Below the pieces are notes generated by a model, which saw only the letters and a program-made list of their open reading frames with translations, did not search any database and was not told the DNA's origin. This document shows positions 30,735 to 41,421 of a stretch of 64,000 bases of DNA, one piece after another. The stretch lies in the NCBI GenBank assembly GCA_031771865.1, contig JASISA010000022.1, positions 1,426,001 to 1,490,000 on the forward strand, in the 5' to 3' direction. The translations under genes were made by a program, and so were the position numbers. The stretch's first letter is position 1. Each line of letters begins with the position of its first letter. This stretch comes from Nothophaeocryptopus gaeumannii. Its lineage: Eukaryota > Ascomycota > Dothideomycetes > Mycosphaerellales > Mycosphaerellaceae.

Positions 30735-31795
30735 CTACCACGCAGTGTGTCCACCATCAATCTTGAGATCAGCGCCAGTCATGAAGGATGAGGCATCGCT
30801 GATGAGAAAGACTGCGGCTCCTCTGTATTCTTGCGGGACACTGAGCTTGCCGAGCATGTTCTGTGTCGGCCAATCGCGCCGTCTTTCGGGGTACTGCTCG
30901 AAAAGCGCTTCGACCATAGCGGTTACGATGTAGCCAGGAGAGATGGTGTTGACGCGGATGCCAAAGGAACCCCACTCGGAGGCAAGATTGCGGGCGAGCT
31001 GGATGACACCGGCTTTGGAGGCGTTATATGCTGGACAGATGAGGCCCTGAAGACGAGTCAGCGAACCAGTTGCAGACTAGAAATTTGAAGGCCACCTACC
31101 CTGTTGGCAACACTTCCGCTCATCGACGCAATCATGGCAATGCTTCCACCGCGGCCATGTCGGATCATCTCCTTCGCACAAGCCTGAGCAGTCATAAAGA
31201 CACCGGTAATGTTGACCTCAAACATGGTGTTGGCATCCTTGGCTGTATACTCCAGCGCTGGGGTTTCTTGCTGAATACCCGCCGCCGCCACCAGACCATC
31301 AAGCTTCCCCTGGGTATCTGAGATGTTCTTGACAATCTCATTGAGCTTAGGAACATCTCGCACATCGATCTGCCTGTAGTGGAGTGTGGTTCCAAGCTCC
31401 TCAGCAGCTATCTGCTGAATGCGGTAGAAATCTGGACTCGGTTCCGCAAGCCTATCAAGCGCATAGACCGTGGCACCAGCCTCCAACAGAGCCTCCGCTT
31501 GCACAAGACCAAGGCCTCTCGCAGCTCCAGTCACCAAAACGACCTTGTCATTCAGATTGAATTCAGGCAATCTCTTGGTAGTACCAAGATACGAGCCAGA
31601 TTTGAAGTTATCTTTCAGCGCAGAGGCTTCCTCCTTTGGTGGATCCGGCGGCGCTCGTCCTGTAATCGGTGGGTTCCCTGTTGGAGGGTCATTGAGGTCG
31701 TGTTTCGCTCGGCGACACTGGACAGCTGGGAGTGCGCGAGAGGCGAGATTCGCAGAGCGGAAGGCTCTGGGAGCTGTTCGTAAAAGAGATGCCAT
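30735..31795 (-). CDS. Short-chain dehydrogenase/reductase with a likely mitochondrial leader
   Basis: Two exons, 31100-31795 and 30735-31046 (53-nt intron), give 335 aa. The first ~75 residues (MASLLRTAPRAFRSANLASR...) look like a mitochondrial targeting extension. The SDR core shows VVLVTGAARGLGLVQAEAL (cofactor loop), a variant GLVAAAGIQ for the NNAG block, and YNASKAG (catalytic Tyr/Lys) after the splice. The C-terminal GYIVTAMVEAL and FMTGADLKIDGGHTAW fit the mannitol dehydrogenase/L-xylulose reductase-like branch, but the substrate cannot be fixed. The convergent mitochondrial protein gene ends only ~110 bp away. Confidence 0.87.
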
Positions 31796-32642
31796 TGCTG
31801 TGAAGCTTTCTGCTCTTTATGAAGATGAGGAGGAAAATGGCGCCCTTTGTAGCTAGAACAATCCAAACTCGTAAGAAACACAAGCTGACAAGACAAAGCT
31901 ACAAACGTATTGCAAAGCTCTCAAAAGCAAGGAAGTATATCGAGGGCGGGGGGGACCAGCGAACAGCGCACAATCAGGCGCTGAACGCCTTCTTATACCA
32001 ACCTTCCTTCCCAGCGAGGTGCCGACGTGGAAAGGGCAGGAATTTCGTGTCACCTCCCAGCATTGAGTTCAAGCCACCACCCCGTCAGGCTCTGTATCTA
32101 GAAAGTCGAGCGGGCAGCCGCAGCGAGTTGCATGTTTGTCGCGTGCAGCGTGCTCCAGCTGGAGGAAACTCAACCACCCCAGGAAGGTGGGGTCATTGTG
32201 CGGGTCCGGGTTTCTCAAAAAGGCAATGCGAAGGACTTCGCGACTTCTTTCTTAGGAAGCCGATGGGCTTGGAGACTTCACGTGGTGGATGCGAACGTAC
32301 CCCCAAACGTACGGTTTCGCTGCCCGGTGTGAATATAGTTACCGAAGATAAGAGATCAGTGCGTGGCGCTACGAGCTCACCGACAGACAGTAGTAGGACT
32401 GAAGATCCAGCTTATTGTCTGCAAGGAACACGAAGTGGATTCGGACAGATAACATAGACAGCAGTCGCCTGAGAACAACATGATGAGAAGACAAGAGCAT
32501 TTCCGTATTCAATGTTGCTGACAAGTTCTGCAAAGACAAACGGCATCAACAGAACATCCGCGTCTGGTGCGCATTCTGAATCTCTCTCCCCGATACGAAA
32601 TAAGACCAATCGAGATACACCACCAGAAGCCCGACACCAGCT
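31796..32642. other. Intergenic region
   Basis: About 850 bases between the SDR start and the But2 gene end, both on the minus strand. A 212-codon plus-strand ORF (31819-32457) has low-complexity residue use and no domain, so it is not called. No RNA gene was seen. Confidence 0.4.
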
Positions 32643-33753
32643 CTAAGAAACAGTAATGTACAAGCCAATTGGGCAAGGGTTGTAGTCCTGGAAAAAGTCG
32701 AGGTAGCTGTCACCGGTGGCGTGGAACCAAATACCGAATCGAGTTCCTGCAGGGCACCCTATCGATGCAATATCCCAAGCGGTACCGGGCGTCATAGCGA
32801 AGCTGCCGAAGTCCTGAGTGATTTTGGGCGATGTCGCATACGTGGTCGCCTCTGTAGCAGCGCCGTTGAGCGCAGCGAACTTGAAGACACCAGCACCGGA
32901 CAAGGTGTACGCGGAGGTCTCCAGTTGGGATTGCTTTGGGAACAGGAACTTGAGATTGCAAGTCTTGCCCTTTGCTGTCTCTGGGATGTCGAAGTTGAAG
33001 ATCGAGCTCATCGATCCGCCTGCAGTGCCGTTATACGAGGTGCCATAGTTCTTGCTCGGGCTCGCTTCATCAATTGGGACGATGAGGTGTGGAAACTGGA
33101 GACCTGTTAGCTTTGACTTGAATCGAAATCATTCAGCATACCTCAAACCCTTGCGGCAGGTCGGCTGGGCAGGTAGACTTGGGCGGTGTAGGAGCAGCCG
33201 CAGGCGTGCTAGCCTTGCAGTCGTCCGCTGTGAGCTCGATGGGCACGCAATTCGGCTCGCCTATGAGCGTCTGGGCGTAGATGTTGTATCCGCCATTGTC
33301 TCCCGTCGGGCATGCGTAGAAAGTTGTGCTACCATTCCGCGCCAACGACCCATCTGATCCAACCGAGAAGCCGGATGTTGGGTAGGCGCCGGCGTCACAT
33401 TGCCATTGAGAGGTGGGCGGGGTCATGATACATCCTCGTCCGTTGCTATCGGTCAATCCTGGATCTCGTCAGAGCTTTCATGACTGCAGACTTATGGCTT
33501 GACTCACCACCATTGCTGTTCAGACAGTACTTTGCTTCTCCTAGGCTGCTTTGTCCGATGCGATTCTGCCCATCAGAAAGCTGCCCGACCTTGCCGCCTG
33601 GTCCTCCCGTGGCTGTGATGCCGAAGCAGCTGTAAGATAATCAGCGAGGTTGCCAGTGGAGATCTATGAGAGGTGCACTCACCAGCCTGTCTCCCTTGCC
33701 ACAAGCGCATGACAGGCTGCGACGAACGTCGATGCTGCGATGGAGGATCTCAT
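32643..33753 (-). CDS. Secreted But2-domain protein
   Basis: Four exons: 33683-33753, 33508-33629, 33142-33458 and 32643-33095; introns of 53, 49 and 46 nt; 320 aa. Residues 1-~20 are a signal peptide (MRSSIAASTFVAACHALVAR). A Cys-rich part follows: FGITATGGPGGKVGQLSDGQ, NGGLTDSNGRGC, FYACPTGDNGGYNIYAQ. After a short Ala/Pro linker comes the But2 C-terminal domain (~residues 185-320): FPHLIVPIDE, NFDIPETAKGKTCNLKFLFP, and the ending FFQDYNPCPIGLYITVS. In filamentous fungi such proteins are mostly secreted or wall-associated and of unknown role; the name comes from a ubiquitin-like-binding yeast protein and should not be read as function here. For the last intron the second of two AGs is used. 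Confidence 0.82.
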
Positions 33754-35235
33754 ATTTGCAATTGTTACGTATCGATGCTGTGCGTTGATGATGCTGTCGA
33801 CAGTTGTATGTGCAATAGTTGTCGCAGATGGATTCTGAAGGTGTTTAAGAAGGGAGAAGACAGCGTCAACATGAAGATCAACCAGAACGGCTGCAAGTGC
33901 CAAGAGATGTAGCCTCGTGTTGCAACGTACATCTCGGAATGAGAAAGCACCTGCTATATGGTCCTGTCATTTCGGAAGCCGCTCCTACTTAGATCGGATG
34001 GGATCGCCATTCCACGATTGATAACAAATTTGGAAGGTCCGCCTTCGCCAAACTGACCAAAGCTGGTTTGCCCCAGCCAAGCTTGGACTTGTTGGCTGTC
34101 GAGGCCATTGCAATCGTCTCAAAGGAAAGCATTGTTGGATGTGTACATGGCGGTGTTGGTGCTTCCCAGAAGTTGCCGTGCGGACGCCTTGCGTTGGTGG
34201 TCCGGCTGGCAGGTATCACTCAGGGGCGAAACTCCATTGATTCAACAATGAACGATCAATCCACATCGTAAGTGGAATGTTACCGTAATGTGACATGACT
34301 ACCGTCTCCAATGTTGATTTTTGGCGCAACTGAATTCGGTGTGTTCTCAAGTGAAGTCACTCGATTCTCCTGGGCGCTCGGACTTCGCCTGTGTATTTGG
34401 CAGGTCTACATGGGGCTCGTGTTGCTCGACCTCACAACAGACCTCTTCCACCGACAGCCAGGTTGGGAATTACGCCTGCATTTTCAGCATCGACTTCAGA
34501 ACTGTCCGGATTCTGGCGACAGAGGCGGCCGTCGGAGAGTCGCCTCAATACCGTTCTCTCTACGCGACATTCGACAGCCTGGCCTCTGCACCGACGGCCG
34601 AAGCCCAATCAAGAGCACATATTCTGAGAACAAAGCATGGAAGAGACGGGATGAAACAGAGCAGTGCTGGCAGGCGACGCTGATGATGCGGACAAGGACA
34701 ATCATCGTGCTGCCTGCCGTTCGATGCGATTGCTGTGGGCGTGACATTTGGCCAAGGACCTCCTACGCGTTCGCGGCCAGGGTCTGTGCAGGGCTCTACA
34801 ACATGTGTACACCAGCAGACATGCCATCTTGGACGCACCGTCGAGTATGACACTCACCAGTAGGTCCGTCACTTTCTCATTGCCGTTGGCTAGCGTGACT
34901 GCCGAAGTGAGGCGTCGTTCTCTCACCTTGCCACAGCAAGAGATACGCAACATGTTTCACTCTGTCCAAGAGTGCGATGTCACATCCTGCAGTCTTTACT
35001 AAGCAACCTTCACCATGGCGTTCGTATTGGATGCGTCTTACGCCGGCTGTGAGGCTTGATCGCTTTTCAGGCCGGAAGCTTCGGAATCTTTCGTCACTCC
35101 TTCGCTGCTGGTTTCTTAAAGCCGAACCCGATACTACAAATGATCGACCCATGTCCTGTCCAGTTGAATCTGGCATATGTTACTGCTCCTTCGATCGGTA
35201 CTTCTTCAAAACCCGGAGAACACTCTGTTGTCAAC
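33754..35235. other. Intergenic region upstream of the cyclase-like gene
   Basis: About 1.5 kb. Several 80-180-codon ORFs on both strands overlap each other and show no domain. An in-frame ATG at 35140 could extend the cyclase-like protein by 32 residues. No RNA gene or repeat was seen. Confidence 0.4.
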
Positions 35236-36079
35236 ATGACTTGGGAGCTCGCAGAAAAGTACAGCCATAGTCATCTGATCGTCCAACCCTCAGACCTCAA
35301 ACTCAATCCTCCGGAAAGCTATCTCTTTGTTCAGGATGGTCTGATAATATCATGTGGAGTGCTGTACGCACTATGCTATTTGTTCTACATGGCGAGAACG
35401 TACAAGGACAAACATGTAGCCGGGACGATCGAATATCTGTAAGCGACTCGAACTCTCTAACGAACGAGTCAGACACTTAATAACACTACAGCTGCGGGAC
35501 CATGGCCTACGAGATTTACTACGCCTTCGCGACAACGTCCACGGCGTTCGAAAGACTGTGTTTCATGATCTGGTACTTACTGGACGTAAGCTTCGTAGCA
35601 GTGGCGTTGGCCTCGGCGTACACACCACAGCGCCGGAAGACCGTCGCACTCAGGATGACCATTGTCACTATACTCGGCATCGGGTTCTTTCACGCATTGT
35701 GCCTGAAGTGGCCAGATGAACGGGAGCAGGTGACTGCCTACTGGACTGGACTGTTACTGCAACTGCCGATTGGCTATGGATCTGTGTGGCATATTCTGCA
35801 ACGAGGTGATACAAAGGGCCATTCGTTGGAGATCTGGTAGGTACTTGAATCGAGCACGGAAAGAAGAAGCCTCTGACAGCAGATAGGGTCACACGGTTCC
35901 TGGGCTGCGTGACCGCATATAGCGTGTTCTTTTGGCGATACTTCAATGCTCCGGATAATTGGTCCTATGTTGGATCCTTCTGGTCTTTTGCAATCATCAT
36001 CGCGACTTTCATTCCGGAGATCATATACCCTTTTGTTTATATCAGCGCGGTTGTGAACCAGAAAGAGAAAACGACCTAG
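35236..36079 (+). CDS. Pyr4/PaxB-like integral membrane terpene cyclase candidate
   Basis: Three exons, 35236-35438, 35492-35836 and 35887-36079; introns of 53 and 50 nt; 246 aa (278 if started at ATG 35140). About seven hydrophobic spans. Family-like blocks: CGTMAYEIYYAF, then HILQRGDTKGHSLEIWVTRF spanning the second splice, and FIPEIIYPFVYI near the end. In this fungal family, as I recall, two acidic residues (Glu63 and Asp218 in Pyr4) drive protonation of an epoxide; the matching positions here are Glu75 and Glu227, with nearly the same spacing. No prenyltransferase, epoxidase or backbone synthase lies nearby, so it is an orphan. It could also be a non-catalytic member of the family. A broken TRI12-type transporter sits tail to tail with it. 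Confidence 0.7.
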
Positions 36080-36199
36080 ATGGAGCGACTCTTGTACAAA
36101 CTTACTACCAACAAACCTATACTTTCTCATTGATCGTCTCGGCACTCCGCTCATTCTCTCCGTTCATTCTCCATCCTTACCGCGCGCTCCATTGTTTTC

Positions 36200-37440
36200 T
36201 TTTCTTTTGGAATGGTCCGGATGAAGGGCCGATTGGGCGAGACGAAGAGGAGGGAGGATTGGCGCGGCTAGAGGACGTTCATTGAGTAGCAGAGCATGCC
36301 GCCTACGAAGCACTTAAAAAGATGAAAGTGTTAGTGAATGCTTTTCCAAATAAGCATCTGGGAGAGAGCTTACAATTATGAGGACCATGGTGAAGCCGCG
36401 GATGTTTTTGAAGAGGTGAAGTGGGAGCATGGGGTAGGTTAGGGGTATGTAGGCTTCGTAGAAAGCTAGAGCCACCAGGAGCATGGCGCCGATGACGAGG
36501 GTAGAGACGACAGGGGCGCTGGACCAAGAGTATTGGCGGCCTCCCTGTTGACTGTTGAGAGATTTAGCTAGGTTAAAGAGAGAGATGAGTGGTGAGTGGC
36601 TTGCACAATTGATGTCAAGCAGAAACGACACACAACCCGCCGCGAACAATGTGATCCCAACGTAATCGATCTCCTTGAAGAGCTGCCACCGAGTCTTACC
36701 ATCCGCGCGATGCTTGGTATGGAAGATTGGAGGCTTGTAGCAAAATATGACGAGCAATAGACCGCATGCTTCGAAAGAGAACAGAAACCAGTATGATATC
36801 ATAGCACAGGCGGTCATGGGACTGACGAAGGCGAGCAGAGCAGACATCTCGAAGCATCCGATTGCGAAGATGCGGTATCTGTTCGGTACGATCTCCTGAA
36901 GGCAGACGAAGGCCATTTCTGAACATTTGTCAATTTGCATCTTTTCAAGACTGACTCGAGTGACCAACCTGGCAGACCTCCACCAGTACCAAAGAGTGCG
37001 CCACTAGCAATCATCTGGTAGATAGACTGGCCCGTGGCTCCGACAACCGCGCCGCAGAGCGCTATGCATGCCCCTGTGATCATGAAGTAGCGTCTTCCAA
37101 AGATACCAGAAAGCCTCCCGCCAAGCGTGACCATAACGCTTGCTGCTAGATTGCATGAGACGTTGATCCAGGTATAGTTGGGATCGGGCCTAAGGTCAAC
37201 ATTGATGTAGGAGACGATCGTCGAGGGCATGAGTAATGTTAGGACGTAGGCGACATACTGGGAAGAAACTGCCTGTTACGCTTGAGCTGTGTTCTCATTG
37301 AAAGTCCGCGTTTTCCCTACAGCCAAAGCCAGGTAGGCTTTGAGATTCATCTTCGCTTCTCCATACTCTTCATCTTCCTGCGGCGTCATTTGGCCACTTG
37401 CGGCATTCTCAACGTAGATCGTCGATTCCTTGTCGTCCAT
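36200..37440 (-). pseudogene. Broken TRI12-type MFS transporter
   Basis: Exons at 37321-37440, 36969-37257, 36374-36918 and from 36312 downward; splice joins recover MFS sequence such as DPNYTWINVSCNLAASVMV, GRLSGIFGRRYFMITG, EMAFVCLQEIVPNRYR and CFVGGMLCYSMNVL. Directly after the last block an in-frame TAG (36268-36270) stands where the family has Trp. Recognisable sequence (PRQSSLLFV) goes on a short way and then stops near 36200; the C-terminal half, about seven spans, is missing. Around 36558-36620 the expected intron no longer splices in frame (LLDIN... / GGRQYSW), although the unspliced sequence is open. The first half has few other defects, so the loss looks recent. It is a relative of the intact transporter at 23.9-25.9 kb. 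Confidence 0.75.
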
Positions 37441-39465
37441 GATTGCTGATGAAAGTGCAATGAGAGAGAAACAGAAAATACATCGCCTTGACAGCAAGAA
37501 AGAGACGCAAAAGGATGGAAGACTGACCGCGATAAGAAGCTGCCATAGCCTACCTTCTTCCATTGCAATTGTTGCATTTTCCAATGAGACGAGCGTTCTG
37601 CAAGCCATGCGTCTTCACGGCATTTCCGTGCTCATGTGTGGTAGTACAAGCTAGTCAATTGGAGAGCGGACAAGTTCGCATGCTTCGAATCCCATACTCG
37701 TGCGAGTCAAGACCTGAGCGCATCTAAGAGGCGTAGGCATGGCTCGGGTAACGATGTCCGAAGGGTAAACGCCTGCCACGTGTTCCAGACATAATGCAGA
37801 TGTAAAAAAGCAGGTGTCGGCCTTGCGGCTTCCATCTTGCTTAGGGGCATTCTCGGGTGGTAGTTCGATGTCTTTCGGTGCTGCCAGTCCGCTACCTCGT
37901 CGGATTGCGCACAGAGATTATGCGCGTGTCTATCGGCTCTTGTGACTCCATATGTTGACATAATGAAGCATAATTTTTCCAATATCCAAGTATGGCTCCA
38001 GCAAGGGTGAATCCAAAGTCTGGAATAGGTCGCATCTGGACATCGTGTAATCTCATGAGAGAAATTGTACATGTCTTGTCGATTGACGATCATCCTAGGA
38101 GTGCCAGCAGCCCTTCCACTCATTGTTCGCGGATCCCGTTGGAGGCAGATATGCAGATTCTAGTGGAAGTTCTTCGCTCGAGCCAGGGAGGAGTGAGAAG
38201 GACCCAAGTCGAAGTCCGCGCATGCTGGCTCCGTCTCGCTCATTCGAGTGGCAAGGGCGGCGACGTGGGTGCTATATAGCAATGCTCTCGAGGGAGGCCT
38301 TGCGTCGGCTGACAAGCGGATACTGCGCTGCCCGGATGACTTCTCGATGTCCGGGCTGCTTGTTGACCTGCTGTCGTGAACATCGTTCCGCCGTAGCTCG
38401 CAGCCAGCTCCGAATGAAGTCGGAGGTTAGGTCGTTGGCAGCACCCGTAAAGCGTCTGCAGCTGGCTGACTCAAGGCGGGTAAGCTGGCGTAGCGGTCAA
38501 TGTGATCTCAAGGAAGCATCTTGCTCCCGGTGTCTGCCGCGAGGAAGCAAGCAGGGAGCAGGGCATTCTTGCCTCTTGTCAACCGGCCTTCCGACATGAC
38601 GCTTTCTCGCCTCCAAGTTGGCACTGGGAACATGTCGGCCGATATTCGAGCAGCAAGTGTATGTCTTCTCTGCAACCTGATAGCATCTTTGGGCGGCTTA
38701 CCTCCCTCACGCCACAGCAGCTTTCCTGTCAGGCTGTCACGTCGTTCGTGCACTAGCGGAGTGGGTTGCCACAGCTCCAAACGTTCATCGTCGGCTGTCC
38801 AAGCCAAAAGCGCACGGCGTGAACCTTGCCAACCTTGCACATGCGTTGCCGATCATCCTATTCGAGAATCTTGGTCACACCTCATCTCCTTCATCCAAGC
38901 TGCCACCACCTTGCTATCACGAACCGCAGGCGCTAAGGCGAGAATCTCCGTATGGCCCATCCTCGAATGCCTCGAGCTGCACGTCGCACGGCGTCACGAG
39001 GCCCACCTGCTCACAACGTACTGCTGTCTGGCAGGCGTTTGGCGGGGCGGGAGCATGCCGGCATGAAGTGTCAAAGATCACGATGATGGCTGCTCTGGCC
39101 CAGGACAAGAAAGTCTTCGATAATGACAGGGGAAAGAGGCGTTTTCATGCTTCGACCTTACCTTGCCCCCTTCGCTTTTCACGGTTTGACGCGCGTATGA
39201 CGTTCGTGTACATGCCTTCACACGTTTGCAGGTCGAACGCATTCAAGAGCGTTTCACAAGCTAAAGTACCTCGTTTGCGCCTGAGTTTATTTGCGACAGC
39301 TTTCCCTTCCCGCACATCAACAACAACCACCACCGAACAACCCTTCAGCCGCGCATACAACACCACTGAAGCGATAGCAGACAGCATCACCGCCGAGCAT
39401 CGAACCAGTTCATAACAACCAAACAGCATCACCACAACAGCGTCGCGAAAGCCGTCACCGCCACA
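37441..39465. other. Gene-poor stretch
   Basis: About 2.0 kb with no recognised gene. Overlapping 80-200-codon ORFs between 38000 and 39420 lie on both strands with no domain, signal peptide or consistent splicing. CA-rich leader sequence from ~39300 probably belongs to the small three-exon gene. Confidence 0.4.
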
Positions 39466-39774
39466 ATGGGTGCCGTCGCATCGTGCTTCAACTCGGTCGT
39501 CAATGCCATCACGGCATGCGTACGTCGAAACTCGACCTCAACAAACCAGCTACCTCTCACTAACACACCTTCTAGTTCATGGCAGTTGTCAACGCCATCG
39601 TATCCATCATCAAGGCCATTATTGGAGTACGTCGAATCTCAAGTCGCTTTGCAATGCACCAGACACTGACTACTTTCTTAGGGCATTGTCGCCGTCTTCT
39701 GGGCCATCGTCAGCTGCCTCACCTGCGGCAAGGCAGGCAAGGGCCGGCGCAGAGGACACACAAGCGCTGTATAG
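39466..39774 (+). CDS. Small hydrophobic fungal protein, three exons
   Basis: Exons 39466-39519, 39576-39626 and 39682-39774 (introns 56 and 55 nt, all phase 0) encode 65 aa. The peptide opens MGAVASCFNSVVNAITAC, continues FMAVVNAIVSIIKAIIG and GIVAVFWAIVSCLTCG, and ends in a basic Gly/Arg/His tail. The N-terminal MG with a nearby Cys suits myristoylation plus palmitoylation, and the body is hydrophobic enough for membrane association. Intron sites are good (GTACGT..CTAAC..TCTAG; GTACGT..CTGAC..CTTAG). I recall similar ~65-80-aa proteins with the same exon pattern in other Pezizomycotina; no function is known to me. Confidence 0.72.
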
Positions 39775-40889
39775 CGCTCGCCAGACACGTGCAACAACGA
39801 CACGACGACTTTACACACGAAAGGGCGAAGTCGTCTGGCGAGCGTTACCCACAGCCCACTACTACTACTACATGGAACGATGACACGACTGTGATTTCGA
39901 AAGGGATGCGCGATGCGAAAGGAAAGGCTGAGCGCGTGGAGAAGGAGGACGCATGATGGATGAGTACTACTTTGCAGCTGCTTCTCACCCGCATTCCACA
40001 GCGAGGCTTTTTTTTTGAGAGGCATTGAGAGGGAGAACTTTGTTTTGACCGGCAGTGATACCCCTAGCATTTGACTCTGTTGCAGTACGAGCATTGTAAT
40101 TTGATAGTTCGCGCATACGCAGTTCGCGCGCGATTGCTTACGACTTTCCTGTCCCAATTCTCAATCTCCAAGCGAGCTAATCAATTGTTGCGCGTATCAG
40201 ATTGTGTACGCATGTTGAATGCAACACCCGCTCATCTGCAATCGTTGCAGCCTCGCCCTCACCTTTATATTCAAATTGCGTCCGAAGTCGCTACGTGTGA
40301 TTATTCCTCCCTCCACGCCCAAGCTTGGAGACCGAGAATCATCACCTTTCTTCTCGTCCAATAAAACGTCCGAAAGTACCGATAGAGAGGATTCATGGGC
40401 CCGTGTCGTGTACGCATGCCCTTCATACTGAGCAGCATGCGCTCATACTTACCTTCTGATCAATGATCTTCTGCTTGAGTCGAAGAGTGTATCCAGAGAG
40501 TGCGTGTAATTACAGCCGAAGCAAAGCTACGAACCTTGAAGAAGCAGAAGCAGTACGTTCTCGGGAATTCCATTTCGCTCCGTAAGCGCCATTATCGTAA
40601 TTTCAAGTTGTGATGCTGATCAACAGTCAACAGGGGGGTATGTAGTGGTAGTAGCAGTGGAGGTAGTAGTGGGTGGAGGTATATCTGTTGGGGCTGATGA
40701 TGGTGGTGAAAGTGCCTTTTCCGCCTGCTCAGTCGCTCGCTTCTTCACGGCCTCGCTCTTTCAGCTTCCAAGCCTCTCTCGCCGTTTTCCACATCTAACC
40801 TCCCAGAGTCGTATCGTAGAGGTATCCATCTTCCTGTGCTCGTATCGTGGTAGCGGGTCGTGTGATTTCGGTGCTTCTCGTATCGACGT
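39775..40889. other. Intergenic spacer
   Basis: About 1.1 kb between convergent genes. A T-run lies near 40009-40017 and a GT/GA-rich low-complexity patch near 40640-40710. No ORF with a domain. Confidence 0.4.
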
Positions 40890-41421
40890 CTAGTTGTGCT
40901 TGCTGCCGTAGATCGCTATAGTTGTCACATGTCAGCCCCCCCAGCCACCAATCGACTCCGTCTTGTCTGGCGAGTAGCTTACCACTCGGCACAATGATGA
41001 CCACGAGCAGGATAATGATGCCAATGATAATGCACATGCGCATCTTCATATCCTTCCACCACATCTGCTTTCGTACCCGGTTGGCGCCGCGGCGGAAGCT
41101 ATTCGCCTGGGTAGACAGGTGGTCCGTCTTGTCTTGCAGGTTGTCCAGTCTCTCGCCACGCTCTGAGATCTTGTGTATGTTGTTTTGCATAGTATGCACC
41201 GCGCTGTCGATTTCCTACGGGCGCTCATTGTTAGCTCCTTGTCGCTGCCTTCCGCCACCAGTTACAAGCGCCATCATGCGCCGGTGCCTGTCTTCCTCCT
41301 CGGTCGTCCGGAGAGCACTCACCCGCTGCAGCCCTTGCGTGCGCTGGTTGCCGGCATCGCCCTCAGCGCCGCGCTTGACGTAGGGGTCGTAGAGACCATC
41401 GCCGGCGTTGGTGTTCGACAT
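40890..41421 (-). CDS. SNC1: Synaptobrevin, v-SNARE of the SNC type
   Basis: Exons 41323-41421, 40983-41214 and 40890-40915 (introns 108 and 67 nt) give 118 aa, the size of yeast Snc1/2. A variable N-terminus leads to the R-SNARE helix: EIDSAVHTMQNNIHKISERG with the zero-layer Arg in ISERGERL, then KTDHLSTQANSFRRGANRVR and the membrane anchor MCIIIGIIILLVVIIVPS. The last exon adds only AIYGSKHN and the stop. It is a tail-anchored SNARE on secretory and endocytic vesicles that pairs with plasma-membrane t-SNAREs in exocytosis. Confidence 0.93.

Noticed and set aside
31819..32457. 212-codon plus-strand ORF
   Set aside because: No domain, signal or family-like motif; begins inside the leader of the SDR gene.
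34311..34850. 179-codon ORF, with overlapping frames on both strands
   Set aside because: Several frames are equally open and none shows a domain or sensible splice extension.
36268..36270. RIP as the sure cause of the transporter stop codon
   Set aside because: The base change fits the CpA-to-TpA context, but a single change is no proof, and the UGA at 60093 is not in that context.
38000..39420. Cluster of 80-200-codon ORFs
   Set aside because: Mutually overlapping on both strands, Arg/Ser/Cys-rich, no recognisable family.
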